Program-made: the position numbers and the translations under genes
From: a virus
Direction: 5' to 3' (one strand)
DNA: 41,217 nucleotides
IMG/VR virus record: IMGVR_UViG_3300011116_001286
Coordinates: 1 to 41,217 of that record
The notes under the pieces: generated by a model
Told to the model about the DNA's origin: nothing
The model's input: only the letters and a program-made list of their open reading frames with translations
The model's database searches: none
Shown: piece by piece, positions 7,570 through 15,680 of the stretch
Position numbering within the stretch: the first letter of the stretch is position 1
Layout: each line of letters opens with the position of its first letter

Positions 7570-8451
7570 TTAGATGTTTCTGAGATAATCTTCAAGTTTT
7601 ACTTTTGGAACCCAGTCAAGCTCTTCTCTTGCGCGTGTATTGTCTGCTAGAGTTTCTCTTGTCTCTCCTACTCTCTCTGGGATGTGCGTGCTGTCGCCGC
7701 CTATCATCAGGGCTATTTCATTTATCGAAAAACTAAACCCTGTCCCAATATTCACAGCACCAGTAACGCTATGCTTCTCAGCAGCCATCAGGTTTGCCAA
7801 AACAACGTCGTCAATGTGAGTGAAATCCCTTCGCTGTTTGCCGTCTCCGACAATTGTCAATTGTTGGCCTGCAGATTTTTGTCTTTTAAAGAGTCCCATA
7901 ACAGGAGCATACTGGCCTCTCAAGGGTTCTCGAGGACCGTAGACGTTGAAGTATCTGAGAGAAATAGTAGAAAGACTATATAGCTTTGTGTAGAGATCAC
8001 AGACCTCCTCTCCTTGCCACTTGGAGAGAGAATAAGGGGTTGCGCATCCCTTGGGTGCATTCTCAACAAAGGGAGGCTTTGAAGCATGTCCGTAGTAAGA
8101 GGAAGAAGCTGAATAAACGACGCGCTTCACACCAGAAATCCTGCTTGCTTCAAGAACCTCTTGTGTTCCAATTACGTTAACAGAGAAGCATTCAGAAGGG
8201 CTATTGACAGTCGGTTGAATCCTAGAGCGTGCTGCAAGATGAAATACAACATCAACATCAGCGTAGTATTTTCTGAGATTCTCATCCCTAATGTCGTCAA
8301 AGATGTTTTGTGCTGATTGGTTCCAGTAGAACGTGTCGTTCTGTGGCGCCGATTGATTATCAATACAGATGACATCATCGCCGCGTGAGATTAGTGCATC
8401 AACAATATGAGAACCAATAAAGCCAGCTCCTCCAGTTACAAGTGCTTTCAT
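7570..8451 (-). CDS. NAD-dependent nucleotide-sugar epimerase/dehydratase
   Basis: 293 residues of the extended short-chain dehydrogenase family (GalE/UDP-sugar epimerase or decarboxylase type). The N-terminus carries the Rossmann GxxGxxG (ALVTGGAGFIGSHIVDAL), then VFHLAARS, and the catalytic YxxxK in ATPYSLSKWQGEEV, with FNVYGPRE and DFTHIDDVV segments typical of this group. It would epimerise or dehydrate a UDP- or dTDP-hexose in the cytoplasm to feed the glycosyltransferases. The ATG at 8451 overlaps the stop of the upstream dehydrogenase as ATGA, and is preferred to the frame opening at 8496. The pairing with a UDP-glucose dehydrogenase-like enzyme suggests a uronic-acid branch (dehydrogenase, then epimerase or decarboxylase); the exact product is not readable. 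Confidence 0.85.
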   Translation of the reverse strand: MKALVTGGAGFIGSHIVDALISRGDDVICIDNQSAPQNDTFYWNQSAQNIFDDIRDENLRKYYADVDVVFHLAARSRIQPTVNSPSECFSVNVIGTQEVLEASRISGVKRVVYSASSSYYGHASKPPFVENAPKGCATPYSLSKWQGEEVCDLYTKLYSLSTISLRYFNVYGPREPLRGQYAPVMGLFKRQKSAGQQLTIVGDGKQRRDFTHIDDVVLANLMAAEKHSVTGAVNIGTGFSFSINEIALMIGGDSTHIPERVGETRETLADNTRAREELDWVPKVKLEDYLRNI

Positions 8452-9422
8452 TGTTGTCTCTTCTTGCTCACAGCGCGCCCGATCTGCTTTTCCCAATCAC
8501 GATCAACGGGATTTCTTACTTCTAGATTTTTTTCCCAGGCTGCCTGCATGACTTTTGGCTCTACACCATAGTGACGAGCAACGCTCATAAGAGCATTAAT
8601 GTCTTTCGGGAAGCAGTGCCCACCGAAACCGCGAACGTAACGACCATCATGCGTCGGAACAGGCCCGGGAACAGACCAGTGAGTCTCACCTAATCTTCGA
8701 TCGAACTTCGCGTACTCAACTACTTTATCATAGTCGATATTGAGACCATCAGCATCAAGCGCTTCACAGATTTGCGCGACCTCGTTGGCAAACGAGACTT
8801 TTACTGAGAGAAGACAATTGGTCACGTACTTGACCATCTCAGCAGTTGTTGCGCTTGTCTTGATGATAGGGACTTTTGGAAAAGCTCTCTGGAATATATT
8901 GCGTACTGTATTGATGTAAGGACGCGGACCGCCCAGCACAATGCGATTCTGTTCACGCATGTCATTTACAGCATTTGCTTCTGTGAGAAACTCTGGGTTA
9001 AACACAGCATAAAGTCCACGATCATTGAACATGCTATTCCAGCGCTCTGTAGAGCCTGGCGGAACAGTAGACTTTATAACAGCAATCCTTTGAAGAGAAT
9101 CAGCATTGTATGGCGCGTTGCATATTAGCTCTAGAACATCTTCAACGATTGAAGTATCAGGTGATCCATCTTCGTACATGGGAGTTGGAACACAGACAAA
9201 GAAAACGCCAGAGAAGCCAGATACTCCTTCGCACTCTTGCACAAAGTCAGATATAGACTTTGGGTAGATTACATCTCTGGTGATATCGCGAACGAAGCTG
9301 TTCGTTCCGCCAGCAGCTGTCTTGCCAGCCTTGTCGTAAACATAAACTTTCTCACCTCTCTCAGCCAAGACAGTGGTAAGGCTGCCACCAACAAAACCCT
9401 GACCAATAACAGCTATCGACAT
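8448..9422 (-). CDS. UDP-glucose/GDP-mannose dehydrogenase family, short form
   Basis: 324 residues. The N-terminal NAD domain has GxGxxG (AVIGQGFVGG), VFFVCVPTPM and KSTVPPGST. The central domain has NPEFLTEANA, VKYVTN (K198, N202) and GGHCFPKD with the catalytic Cys270. These are the signature blocks of enzymes oxidising UDP-sugars to UDP-uronates in two NAD-dependent steps. The protein ends about 50 residues after the catalytic Cys, so most of the C-terminal UDP-sugar-binding domain found in the usual 400-450-residue enzymes is absent. Short phage forms may dimerise or bind substrate differently (inference). It is followed with an ATGA overlap by the epimerase. A GAGAGGG ribosome site precedes ATG 9422, and this is the first minus gene left of the divergent intergenic region. 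Confidence 0.85.
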   Translation of the reverse strand: MSIAVIGQGFVGGSLTTVLAERGEKVYVYDKAGKTAAGGTNSFVRDITRDVIYPKSISDFVQECEGVSGFSGVFFVCVPTPMYEDGSPDTSIVEDVLELICNAPYNADSLQRIAVIKSTVPPGSTERWNSMFNDRGLYAVFNPEFLTEANAVNDMREQNRIVLGGPRPYINTVRNIFQRAFPKVPIIKTSATTAEMVKYVTNCLLSVKVSFANEVAQICEALDADGLNIDYDKVVEYAKFDRRLGETHWSVPGPVPTHDGRYVRGFGGHCFPKDINALMSVARHYGVEPKVMQAAWEKNLEVRNPVDRDWEKQIGRAVSKKRQQ

Positions 9423-9538
9423 CTAGACAGCCCTCTCTGTTCTCTCTGGTATTTCAAATCTCTTGATTAGCACAAGACTAAATTTGATTCTCATTTGCTC
9501 TCCTTTACTTTATGATAAGGAGGGATGATTTTTTGTTA
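9423..9538. promoter_or_regulatory. Divergent intergenic region (probable promoters)
   Basis: 116 bases between the minus-strand dehydrogenase and the plus-strand mutase, so at least one promoter must lie here for the mutase. It contains the AAGGAGGG ribosome site (9517-9524) and AT-rich stretches, but I see no convincing -35/-10 pair or T4-late box. Confidence 0.4.
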
Positions 9539-10636
9539 ATGTACGACTATCTTGTTGTTGGTGCTGGGCTGTTTGGCAGCGTTTTCGCGCACGAAGCTCT
9601 CCGAAAGGGTAAAAGCGTTCTTCTAATTGACAGCAGGAGACACATAGGTGGAAATTGCTACAGCGAGAGACGCGACGGCATAGACGTTCACACGTACGGT
9701 CCGCACATATTCCACACTTCCGACGATAGAATCTGGAAGTTTATGAATCAATTTACTGAGTTTAATAACTTCGTGCTTCGACCAAAAGTCAAGTACAAAG
9801 ACAAGATGTACTCGTTTCCTATCAACCTGATGACCCTTCATCAGGTGTGGGGAGTCAACACTCCCGATGAAGCGATGAGAGAGCTTGAGGCTGTTCGTAT
9901 TCCTTGTGAGAATCCTGCTAATCTAGAGGACTGGATTCTCTCTCAGGTCGGTCCTGAGATTTTCGATATCTTCATCCGCGGTTACACGATGAAGCAATGG
10001 ATGCGTGATCCAAAAGATCTTCCAGCTTCAATCATCAAGCGCCTTCCTATCAGGTTGACATTTGACGATAACTACTTCAACGATACGTACCAGGGAATCC
10101 CAAAAGAGGGATACACGAACATCTTCAACAACATGTTGCAAGGTTGTGAGATCGCTCTCGGTGAAAACTACTTCAGCAATCGTGAGAAGTGGAATTTGAT
10201 GGCGAAGAGAGTCGTATACACTGGAAAGATCGATGAGTTTTTCGATTACAAGTTCGGCGATCTGGAGTATCGCTCTCTTCGTTTCGAAGAAGAAAGAAGA
10301 GACGGAGACTTTCAGGGAAATGCCATCATAAACTACAGTGATGTATCAGTGCCTTACACTAGAATCACTGAGCATAAGCATTTCACGCCCGAGAGGCTTG
10401 ACAAGCTGAAGAGCACGATCTACACTAAAGAATATCCGATAGCCTGGGATCGCAGTGCAACTCCGTACTATCCAATTGGGGACGAGAAGAACTCTGAAAT
10501 TTATCGAAAGTACAAGGAAGCTGCAGATCTTGAATCGAATGTACTGTTTGGCGGTCGATTAGCTGAGTACAAGTACTACGACATGCACCAGGTCGTAGGT
10601 TCTGCATTGCAAAAATCTAGAAAGCACATAGACTAA
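9539..10636 (+). CDS. glf: UDP-galactopyranose mutase
   Basis: 365 residues, very close to bacterial Glf. This flavoenzyme interconverts UDP-galactopyranose and UDP-galactofuranose, the donor for Galf residues. The FAD-binding start is YDYLVVGAGLFGSVFAHEAL, followed by HIGGNCY, a YGPHIFHT segment, ELPA-like KDLPASIIKRLPIR, FQGNAIINYSD, VPYTRITEHKH and the C-terminal GGRLAEYKYYDMHQV, which holds the substrate-binding arginine and tyrosines of the family. A strong AAGGAGGG site at 9517-9524 lies 14 bases before ATG 9539; an in-frame TTG at 9533 would be better spaced. It is the only plus-strand gene in the glycan island and has its own transcription unit, so Galf supply may be regulated separately. 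Confidence 0.95.
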   Translation: MYDYLVVGAGLFGSVFAHEALRKGKSVLLIDSRRHIGGNCYSERRDGIDVHTYGPHIFHTSDDRIWKFMNQFTEFNNFVLRPKVKYKDKMYSFPINLMTLHQVWGVNTPDEAMRELEAVRIPCENPANLEDWILSQVGPEIFDIFIRGYTMKQWMRDPKDLPASIIKRLPIRLTFDDNYFNDTYQGIPKEGYTNIFNNMLQGCEIALGENYFSNREKWNLMAKRVVYTGKIDEFFDYKFGDLEYRSLRFEEERRDGDFQGNAIINYSDVSVPYTRITEHKHFTPERLDKLKSTIYTKEYPIAWDRSATPYYPIGDEKNSEIYRKYKEAADLESNVLFGGRLAEYKYYDMHQVVGSALQKSRKHID

Positions 10637-10657
10637 GCTTGCTATGAAAAAACAATT

Positions 10658-11569
10658 TCAAGGAAGGTCTTTCAAGGAGAACCATCCTTCTCTTGATCTA
10701 ATCAATTCTACAGAGTGTCTAATTTTTTCTTTTGTTTCATCTGGACGAGAAAGCGCTCTCTCGACTAACTCAGGAACCTCTGATAGTTCTCTGTATGTCA
10801 TTATAGATGGAATTTCATCGACAAAGTATGACTCAAGTCCTGGCTCATACATTCTAATTGAGACTGTGCCCCTGGCAGCTATCTCTATTTCCTTTGCCCA
10901 CGTCGTGTACTTCAAGCCCAGCGGAAATTGCTCACCATTGATAGTCCACTTCTCACCTGATTGTTCATTCAGAAAGAACTGAATTCTATTCAGGTCTACG
11001 AGGAAGTCATCATAGCTTCCCATTGGGAGTATTGTAACATCTAGACCCATCTTGCTAAGGTCTTGGAATGCTTGCTTCCTGTGAGGATGAAGCGTCCCCT
11101 TAAATCCGAACTTGATCTCTCTCTTTTCCCAGTCTGGTCCAACATTGCAGTATTGCTTGAGAGGCCACTGTCTTGCAAATATAGACTTGAATCCACGCTC
11201 ATTTAGGAAGTCTGTCCACCACTTTGAAGTGTTTATGAAGCACCTCACGTTCATCTTGCTAACAATTGTCTCGTAAGCGCCCTTGAAGCTTGCTGTATCT
11301 ACAAAAGACTCCCATGGGTCTTGATCATAAACATAGATCTCTCTACCGTCAAGCAGTGCACCTAGCTGAGTAGAAATCCTGTATATTGTGCGAAGCTTTA
11401 GAGTACTCAGGATGACGTCGCATCTTGGTATGCTAACTCCTGCATTAATCTCAGCGACAGTTATGTCAACGTATTCGGTGCACTGATCAACGAGGTTGGC
11501 CAGGAGCATGTGTTGAAAGCAATTTGTTCTAACGTAGTTTCTATCGTCTATTAAGTGAACAAGTTTCAT
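10658..11569 (-). CDS. Glycosyltransferase-like protein (GT-B type, family unclear)
   Basis: 303 residues. The N-terminal half (MKLVHLIDDRN, then DVILSTLKLRTIYRI and EIYVYDQDPWESF) and the C-terminal half (IKFGFKGTLHPHRKQAF, then an EIEIAARGTVSIRMYEPGLE segment with a DEIPSIMTY follow-up) look like the two Rossmann-like domains of a GT-B transferase. The region near IAARGTVSIR occupies the place of the donor-binding glycine region. A clean EX7E motif is not visible, so it may belong to a divergent family. Its ATG overlaps the upstream stop as ATGA, placing it in the same operon as the formyltransferase-like gene. It is convergent with the mutase gene, with 21 bases between stops. Confidence 0.6.
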   Translation of the reverse strand: MKLVHLIDDRNYVRTNCFQHMLLANLVDQCTEYVDITVAEINAGVSIPRCDVILSTLKLRTIYRISTQLGALLDGREIYVYDQDPWESFVDTASFKGAYETIVSKMNVRCFINTSKWWTDFLNERGFKSIFARQWPLKQYCNVGPDWEKREIKFGFKGTLHPHRKQAFQDLSKMGLDVTILPMGSYDDFLVDLNRIQFFLNEQSGEKWTINGEQFPLGLKYTTWAKEIEIAARGTVSIRMYEPGLESYFVDEIPSIMTYRELSEVPELVERALSRPDETKEKIRHSVELIRSREGWFSLKDLP

Positions 11570-12240
11570 CTCTTCCTCTTGTATGAAACCCTGTTAAAGT
11601 ACAGTATTCCATCTTCATCCTCAATGAAAGCATTAGGATAGGGTGATTCTAACATTCGAATCTTGTCATAAAGTCTAGCAGTGCCAAGCGTGGAAAGCTC
11701 TTCAAGAGAAATCTTGCTATCGACTGGCTTCCTAGGAGTGCGATAAGTTTCTGACTTTGGCCACTGTCTCCATTCGAAATTCGGAAAATCGTCAAGGAAT
11801 CTAGTGTAAATTGTCTTTGCTGTAGATCTCATCTCACCAAGAATGTCGTCCATGTTTCCCGTGAGATTCATGTCGACTTCATGATTAGGAGAGTAGAGTC
11901 TCTCTCCTAGTTCTGGATAGCCTATCTTGACGACCCTGTGCTTTGTTCTAGTAATTCCGTCATCTATCTGTCCCTGCAGCGGAGTTCCAAGAGAATAATC
12001 ATCGAGATAAGCAGGATGCTCTGAGACTACGAGGATCTTAGAGAGCAAACCCTGTGAAACCTGCCAGCTCCAACCGCAGAGCATTACCATGTCAAAATGC
12101 TCGTTTGTGTTCTCGATAAAGTCCTCAAGCTCTCTTATGCTTCTAACGTGATGCACGTGAGAGACGTTCGGATGAGACTTAATAGCGGGCAGCACATCGA
12201 GCGCCCAATCTCTGTAGGCTGCAAAAACAATTCTCAGCAT
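11566..12240 (-). CDS. Formyltransferase-like protein (Formyl_trans_N type)
   Basis: About 224 residues from ATG 12240, which follows the TGA of the upstream gene. After RIVFAAYRDWAL it has DMVMLCGWSWQVS and the segment SEHPAYLDDYSLGTPLQ, the equivalent of the NxHPSxLPxYRGxxPxQ signature of methionyl-tRNA and sugar-nucleotide N-formyltransferases. These enzymes move a formyl group from N10-formyl-tetrahydrofolate to an amine, for example a 4-amino-4,6-dideoxy sugar. The His is kept but the catalytic Asn two residues before it appears to be Ser, and the usual DxG-D motif after it is not clear, so activity is uncertain. The aminotransferase and dehydratase in the same island would supply an amino-sugar substrate (inference). 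Confidence 0.65.
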   Translation of the reverse strand: MLRIVFAAYRDWALDVLPAIKSHPNVSHVHHVRSIRELEDFIENTNEHFDMVMLCGWSWQVSQGLLSKILVVSEHPAYLDDYSLGTPLQGQIDDGITRTKHRVVKIGYPELGERLYSPNHEVDMNLTGNMDDILGEMRSTAKTIYTRFLDDFPNFEWRQWPKSETYRTPRKPVDSKISLEELSTLGTARLYDKIRMLESPYPNAFIEDEDGILYFNRVSYKRKR

Positions 12241-12241
12241 C

Positions 12242-12934
12242 TCATACCTCAAATGGGTTATTCTCATACCACCAGTGTGGATGAGTAGATAGACAGATAG
12301 ACTTACCAGTCATTATTGCATCCTCTGGGATCAACTTTCTCCACCCCAGCTTCTGCTCAGCAGTCTCATTCACGTACAGGATATTATCCATAATCTTAGA
12401 ATCATAAGCTTCATACTTAAGCCCAAGAGATCCATGGATTTCTTCCCAGTTTTCCTGTAGCCAGGGAAGAGAATTGTATGCGTAGTTGAGATCTCTATGA
12501 CACGCTATGGATCGAATATCTCCGAAGAAAGCTCTAATGCATTGCATCTCAGCTCTGAGAACTTTTTCAGGAGAGAGACTGTGGAATCTCGCAAACTCAA
12601 CAAAGTTGGAGTGGAGCCCTATCTCAAATCCGTCTCTCTGGGCATCTCTGATAACTGGAAACGTCCTATAATCAAACGGATTGTAGGTGTTAGTTGTTAC
12701 CCTGACATAGACTGTGGAAACTACGCCATTAGACCTTTCTACGTCTAGTATTCTCTTTAACGTAGGGGCGTTCGTGTCTAGATCATGGCGAAGGACAAAC
12801 CTCCCTTCGCCAGGGCAACCATCGTCCCAAAACTTCTCCATGGTGGAGAACTCATATCCCTTCTTAATTGCTGATTTGAGGATTGAGTCGTAGTACGCAA
12901 GTGTGAAATTATTCTCTTTGCTGTTGTCTGACAT
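12242..12934 (-). CDS. Polysaccharide-deacetylase-like protein (NodB fold)
   Basis: About 230 residues. FVLRHDLDTNAP matches the first metal-binding Asp motif of the LPS-associated branch of NodB-type deacetylases; GFEIGLHSN is the second motif and LSTHPHWW a late histidine motif. The canonical HxxxH of motif 2 is not complete (H-S-N-F-V), so metal binding may differ from classical deacetylases. The likely role is removing an N- or O-acetyl group from a sugar in the glycan pathway. ATG 12934 (MSDNSKENN) is preferred over 12958 because it shortens the overlap with the HAD gene to 26 bases. It is translated just before the formyltransferase-like gene, a sensible order for deacetylation then re-acylation (inference). 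Confidence 0.65.
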   Translation of the reverse strand: MSDNSKENNFTLAYYDSILKSAIKKGYEFSTMEKFWDDGCPGEGRFVLRHDLDTNAPTLKRILDVERSNGVVSTVYVRVTTNTYNPFDYRTFPVIRDAQRDGFEIGLHSNFVEFARFHSLSPEKVLRAEMQCIRAFFGDIRSIACHRDLNYAYNSLPWLQENWEEIHGSLGLKYEAYDSKIMDNILYVNETAEQKLGWRKLIPEDAIMTGKSICLSTHPHWWYENNPFEV

Positions 12935-13547
12935 GATCGATAATACCGACCAGTTCACTCAAGTTTATAATGATGTGATCGGGACGATACTTGCTAATAG
13001 TCCCTTTGTCTCTTATTCCCGTGTCAACTGCGACAGAGATAGATCCAGACTCCCTAGCTGCTCTAATATCATTCTCAGTATCTCCAACCATGATGACGGT
13101 CTCTCCGTCCTTCATCGTAGAGATTACTTTTCCCTTCTTTTCAGCAGAAGAGACAGCGACTATTGATCGAAAATATTGGGTGAGATTCATCTCATCACAT
13201 TGATTTTTTAGTGCTTTCTCGTCTTTTCTAGCGCTTAGTATGTAGCACTTGTATTTCGAGCTTATCTGTGATAGCGAACCATGTACCCCCTGCAAGACAG
13301 TATCGTGCTGAAGGTATACAGGGTCCTCCATCAGTATCTCCCTCTTTTCTAGAAAGGTCTCCCTAAACTCTCTGTATGCAGGGTGGGTTAGGGCGAGGAT
13401 ATCATCAATATTTGTCTTCTTTCTTCTCAGAGCTACGTATTTTGAGAAGTCTAGGGCATTGGCATCAGGAAGAGAATCACAGTAGACCCTGTAATCTCTC
13501 TTCATTATTTCAACAAGCGTTCCATCAAAGTCGAAGAATATCTTCAC
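12909..13547 (-). CDS. HAD-superfamily phosphatase
   Basis: 212 residues with all four haloacid dehalogenase motifs: FFDFDGTLV at residues 4-12 (nucleophile D6, acid D8), the ILSARKD serine motif, a conserved Lys in EKKGKVI, and VMVGDTENDIRAA near residue 155. It resembles phosphoglycolate-phosphatase-like enzymes and probably dephosphorylates a small metabolite, such as a sugar phosphate intermediate of the glycan pathway. The start is a GTG at 13547 that overlaps the upstream stop (GTGA). It is flanked by the ATP-grasp gene and the deacetylase-like gene in the same operon. Confidence 0.82.
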   Translation of the reverse strand: MKIFFDFDGTLVEIMKRDYRVYCDSLPDANALDFSKYVALRRKKTNIDDILALTHPAYREFRETFLEKREILMEDPVYLQHDTVLQGVHGSLSQISSKYKCYILSARKDEKALKNQCDEMNLTQYFRSIVAVSSAEKKGKVISTMKDGETVIMVGDTENDIRAARESGSISVAVDTGIRDKGTISKYRPDHIIINLSELVGIIDHVRQQQRE

Positions 13548-14464
13548 TTGAAGAAGTATCCGTCGAAGTAACGAACTAGCTTCATGCCCCAGTCTGGTTC
13601 AAGATACTCTACTCTCTCACCCATTATCGATCGTAGCCACATTTGCGGCATGTTGACACCTGCGTTGGTAGATAAATCCATTCCGCTACCTGGTCGAGGA
13701 TTTATCTCGAAAAAATAACATCCGTTATCGTCGTAGATGCACTGCATGCAGTTTATGCCAGTAAGCTTCAAAGATGAGACTATCTTTTTTGTCTCTGCTA
13801 TGACATCCTGATTGTTGACAACCTCAGCAAAATGCACCATGCCTGCTCTCACTTCTCTGCGGAGCCTAGGCACAATAGACATGACACGTGAGTTACTGTC
13901 TGATACCACGTCAATCGTGTATTCTTCGCCAGGGTGATATCGCGTAATGACAGCGCTAGCCCAATCATTTTCTGATATGCTACTCCTGTCATCCTCGTTT
14001 TTCACAATGTAAGTGAATTTTTTAGATCCACCGACAGTCTCTTTCCTGACTACGAAAGGAAGTTTGCTATCCCTTTTCAGAATCTCAGGAGTAGGGATGC
14101 TGTGATCATTGAAGATCTCAGACGTCTTTCTTTTGTCTAGACAGTGTAGTGCGTATGGGTAATCTGCATTGAGGTGTACACCCCTTTCAATCAAGTCTCC
14201 CTTCATGTTGAGAAGCGCTCTAGCATCGTGATCATTTGAAGGGATTATGGCAAAAATTTTCTCGCTATCGATCAGATCACAAACTCTCTTGCGATACCCT
14301 GGATCAGTAGTCCTGGGAAAGACGTGATTTCTGCAAAACATGTCTGCTGCGTTGATGTTCGTCATATCGTAGCCAATAAGATCAGCGTGATCCTTGAGAG
14401 ACCTGATTATGTTGAGACCTGTTATATTTGCCGATCCTGCGACTAGAACTTTGATTCTATCCAT
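13544..14464 (-). CDS. ATP-grasp domain ligase
   Basis: 306 residues of the carbamoyl-phosphate-synthase-like ATP-grasp group. An N-terminal Rossmann-like pre-domain starts KVLVAGSANITGLNIIRSL, followed by CLDKRKTSEIFNDHSIPTPE, the ATP-binding VVRKETVGGSKKF lysine region, GEEYTIDVV, and the metal-binding FFEINPRPGSGMDLS near residue 270. Such enzymes join a carboxylate to an amine or thiol using ATP. In sugar islands they often build an amide or amino-acid decoration (inference). The ATG overlaps the upstream stop as TAATG. The substrate cannot be predicted from sequence. Confidence 0.82.
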   Translation of the reverse strand: MDRIKVLVAGSANITGLNIIRSLKDHADLIGYDMTNINAADMFCRNHVFPRTTDPGYRKRVCDLIDSEKIFAIIPSNDHDARALLNMKGDLIERGVHLNADYPYALHCLDKRKTSEIFNDHSIPTPEILKRDSKLPFVVRKETVGGSKKFTYIVKNEDDRSSISENDWASAVITRYHPGEEYTIDVVSDSNSRVMSIVPRLRREVRAGMVHFAEVVNNQDVIAETKKIVSSLKLTGINCMQCIYDDNGCYFFEINPRPGSGMDLSTNAGVNMPQMWLRSIMGERVEYLEPDWGMKLVRYFDGYFFK

Positions 14465-15168
14465 TAGATCTCCCCTATCACTATATCGTAATCTCTAGAG
14501 AACCTATCGAACGAATCGTTGAAATCCTTATCTGAGTAATTGTACGCCCTACACTCTGTTGCAAACTTGAATCCAATAAGAGCCATTCCTCTCACTCTGT
14601 CTCTTCCATTTGACTTCCACGCCTCATAGACTCTGTTTCTTATATCTTGCTGATTCTTAAGGCTTCTGTGAACTCCATAGCGAAAAGCCTGAATTTCAGA
14701 CGCAAAGTGACAATGTGATCCTGCAGGATTGATGCTATCGGGCAGGTTGTCTCCTCTGACAATAATGTCGTGCCCTGAGTCTACCCTGTCATAGTAGAGG
14801 CTGTCTTTCCTTGTGACAACTGACACGTTATTTCTTATGCATGTCAGGCCAAATATCTTGCTATCGGTCATGAAATCGTGAAGCCACGCCTGAACTCCGG
14901 TCAGCCTCTGTTCTTTCTCAAAGAGTTCAACGTAGCATGAAATGACTCTGTCATGTCTAAGAACTGTATCAGCGTCAACTTTTAGAAAGAGATCGAAGTC
15001 CTTCTTTCTCGCATTCCACTCATCATAGAGTGCGATATGTGCATCTCTCTCAGTTAGCCCACTTACAATGTAGTGGTGAAAATCAGCTCCATTTTGCTTC
15101 TGTATTGCTTCCTGGCATCGGGCCCAGTCATTCTCCCCGCTTTCCATCGTTCCGACGAAAACTCTCAT
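14464..15168 (-). CDS. Glycosyltransferase-like protein, GT-A type
   Basis: 234 residues. An N-terminal nucleotide-binding half (RVFVGTMESGENDW, then FDLFLKVDADTVL) carries a DAD metal motif at residues 65-67, as in GT-A/GT2 enzymes. A GVQAWLHDFM segment and a His/Asp-rich YYDRVDSGHDI stretch follow. The protein is shorter than usual GT2 proteins and lacks a membrane segment, so it should act in the cytoplasm. The ATG overlaps the upstream acetyltransferase stop as ATGA. Donor and acceptor are unknown. Confidence 0.65.
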   Translation of the reverse strand: MRVFVGTMESGENDWARCQEAIQKQNGADFHHYIVSGLTERDAHIALYDEWNARKKDFDLFLKVDADTVLRHDRVISCYVELFEKEQRLTGVQAWLHDFMTDSKIFGLTCIRNNVSVVTRKDSLYYDRVDSGHDIIVRGDNLPDSINPAGSHCHFASEIQAFRYGVHRSLKNQQDIRNRVYEAWKSNGRDRVRGMALIGFKFATECRAYNYSDKDFNDSFDRFSRDYDIVIGEI

Positions 15169-15680
15169 TGATTTTTCCAGTCAGACTCTAGCATGTACAT
15201 CGAAATAGCATCGTGATATTCTCCGTCACGATAGTGACAGTGCTTTATGATACCCTCTTCCTTAAATCCGATACCATAGTATACCTTCTTTGCTATCTCA
15301 TTGTAGTCCATCGTTGATAGACCAACCCTGTGAAGAGAGAGATCATTGAAGCAGTAGTCAAGCATTAAAGACCACATCTTCTTAGCGTAGCCATTGCCTC
15401 TGTAAGAAGGATGAATATCAGCACCTAGAATGCAGTGCCTGTTGTAGAAGTCTATAGAGTAAAATTTTGTGAAACCAACTCTTTGTCCATCTACACAGAA
15501 GATTAATCTCCTCTCCTTTGAATTTCCTTTGACACTATTCCACCATCGAAGGTGACCATCAAGCGTAATTGGACGAGGATCCCGGGTGTTATTCAGAACT
15601 TCTGGATCATTGTGAAGCTCTACAAGCCATTCGTGATCATCATCTGAAACTGCTCTCAGAGAAAACTTTGCTGTCTCCAT
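15165..15680 (-). CDS. GNAT acetyltransferase (RimJ/PseH-like)
   Basis: About 171 residues. The acetyl-CoA-binding motif A is ADIHPSYRGNGYAKKMW (R-G-N-G-Y-A), followed by YCFNDLSLHRVGLSTMDYNEIAKKVYY and GFKEEGIIKHCHYRDGEY. This is the normal layout of RimJ/RimL-like GNATs, including sugar N-acetyltransferases such as PseH. With the dehydratase and aminotransferase 2-4 kb away it could acetylate the new amino group of a UDP-4-amino-sugar (inference). ATG 15680 overlaps the upstream stop (TGATG); the GTG one codon before is less likely. Confidence 0.85.
   Translation of the reverse strand: METAKFSLRAVSDDDHEWLVELHNDPEVLNNTRDPRPITLDGHLRWWNSVKGNSKERRLIFCVDGQRVGFTKFYSIDFYNRHCILGADIHPSYRGNGYAKKMWSLMLDYCFNDLSLHRVGLSTMDYNEIAKKVYYGIGFKEEGIIKHCHYRDGEYHDAISMYMLESDWKNQ

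Noticed and set aside
10637-10690. Possible terminator between glf and the convergent gene
   Set aside because: T-rich sequence occurs, but no stable stem can be formed next to it.
10644-10982. 112-residue plus-strand frame after glf
   Set aside because: It lies over the conserved glycosyltransferase-like gene on the other strand and shows no motif.
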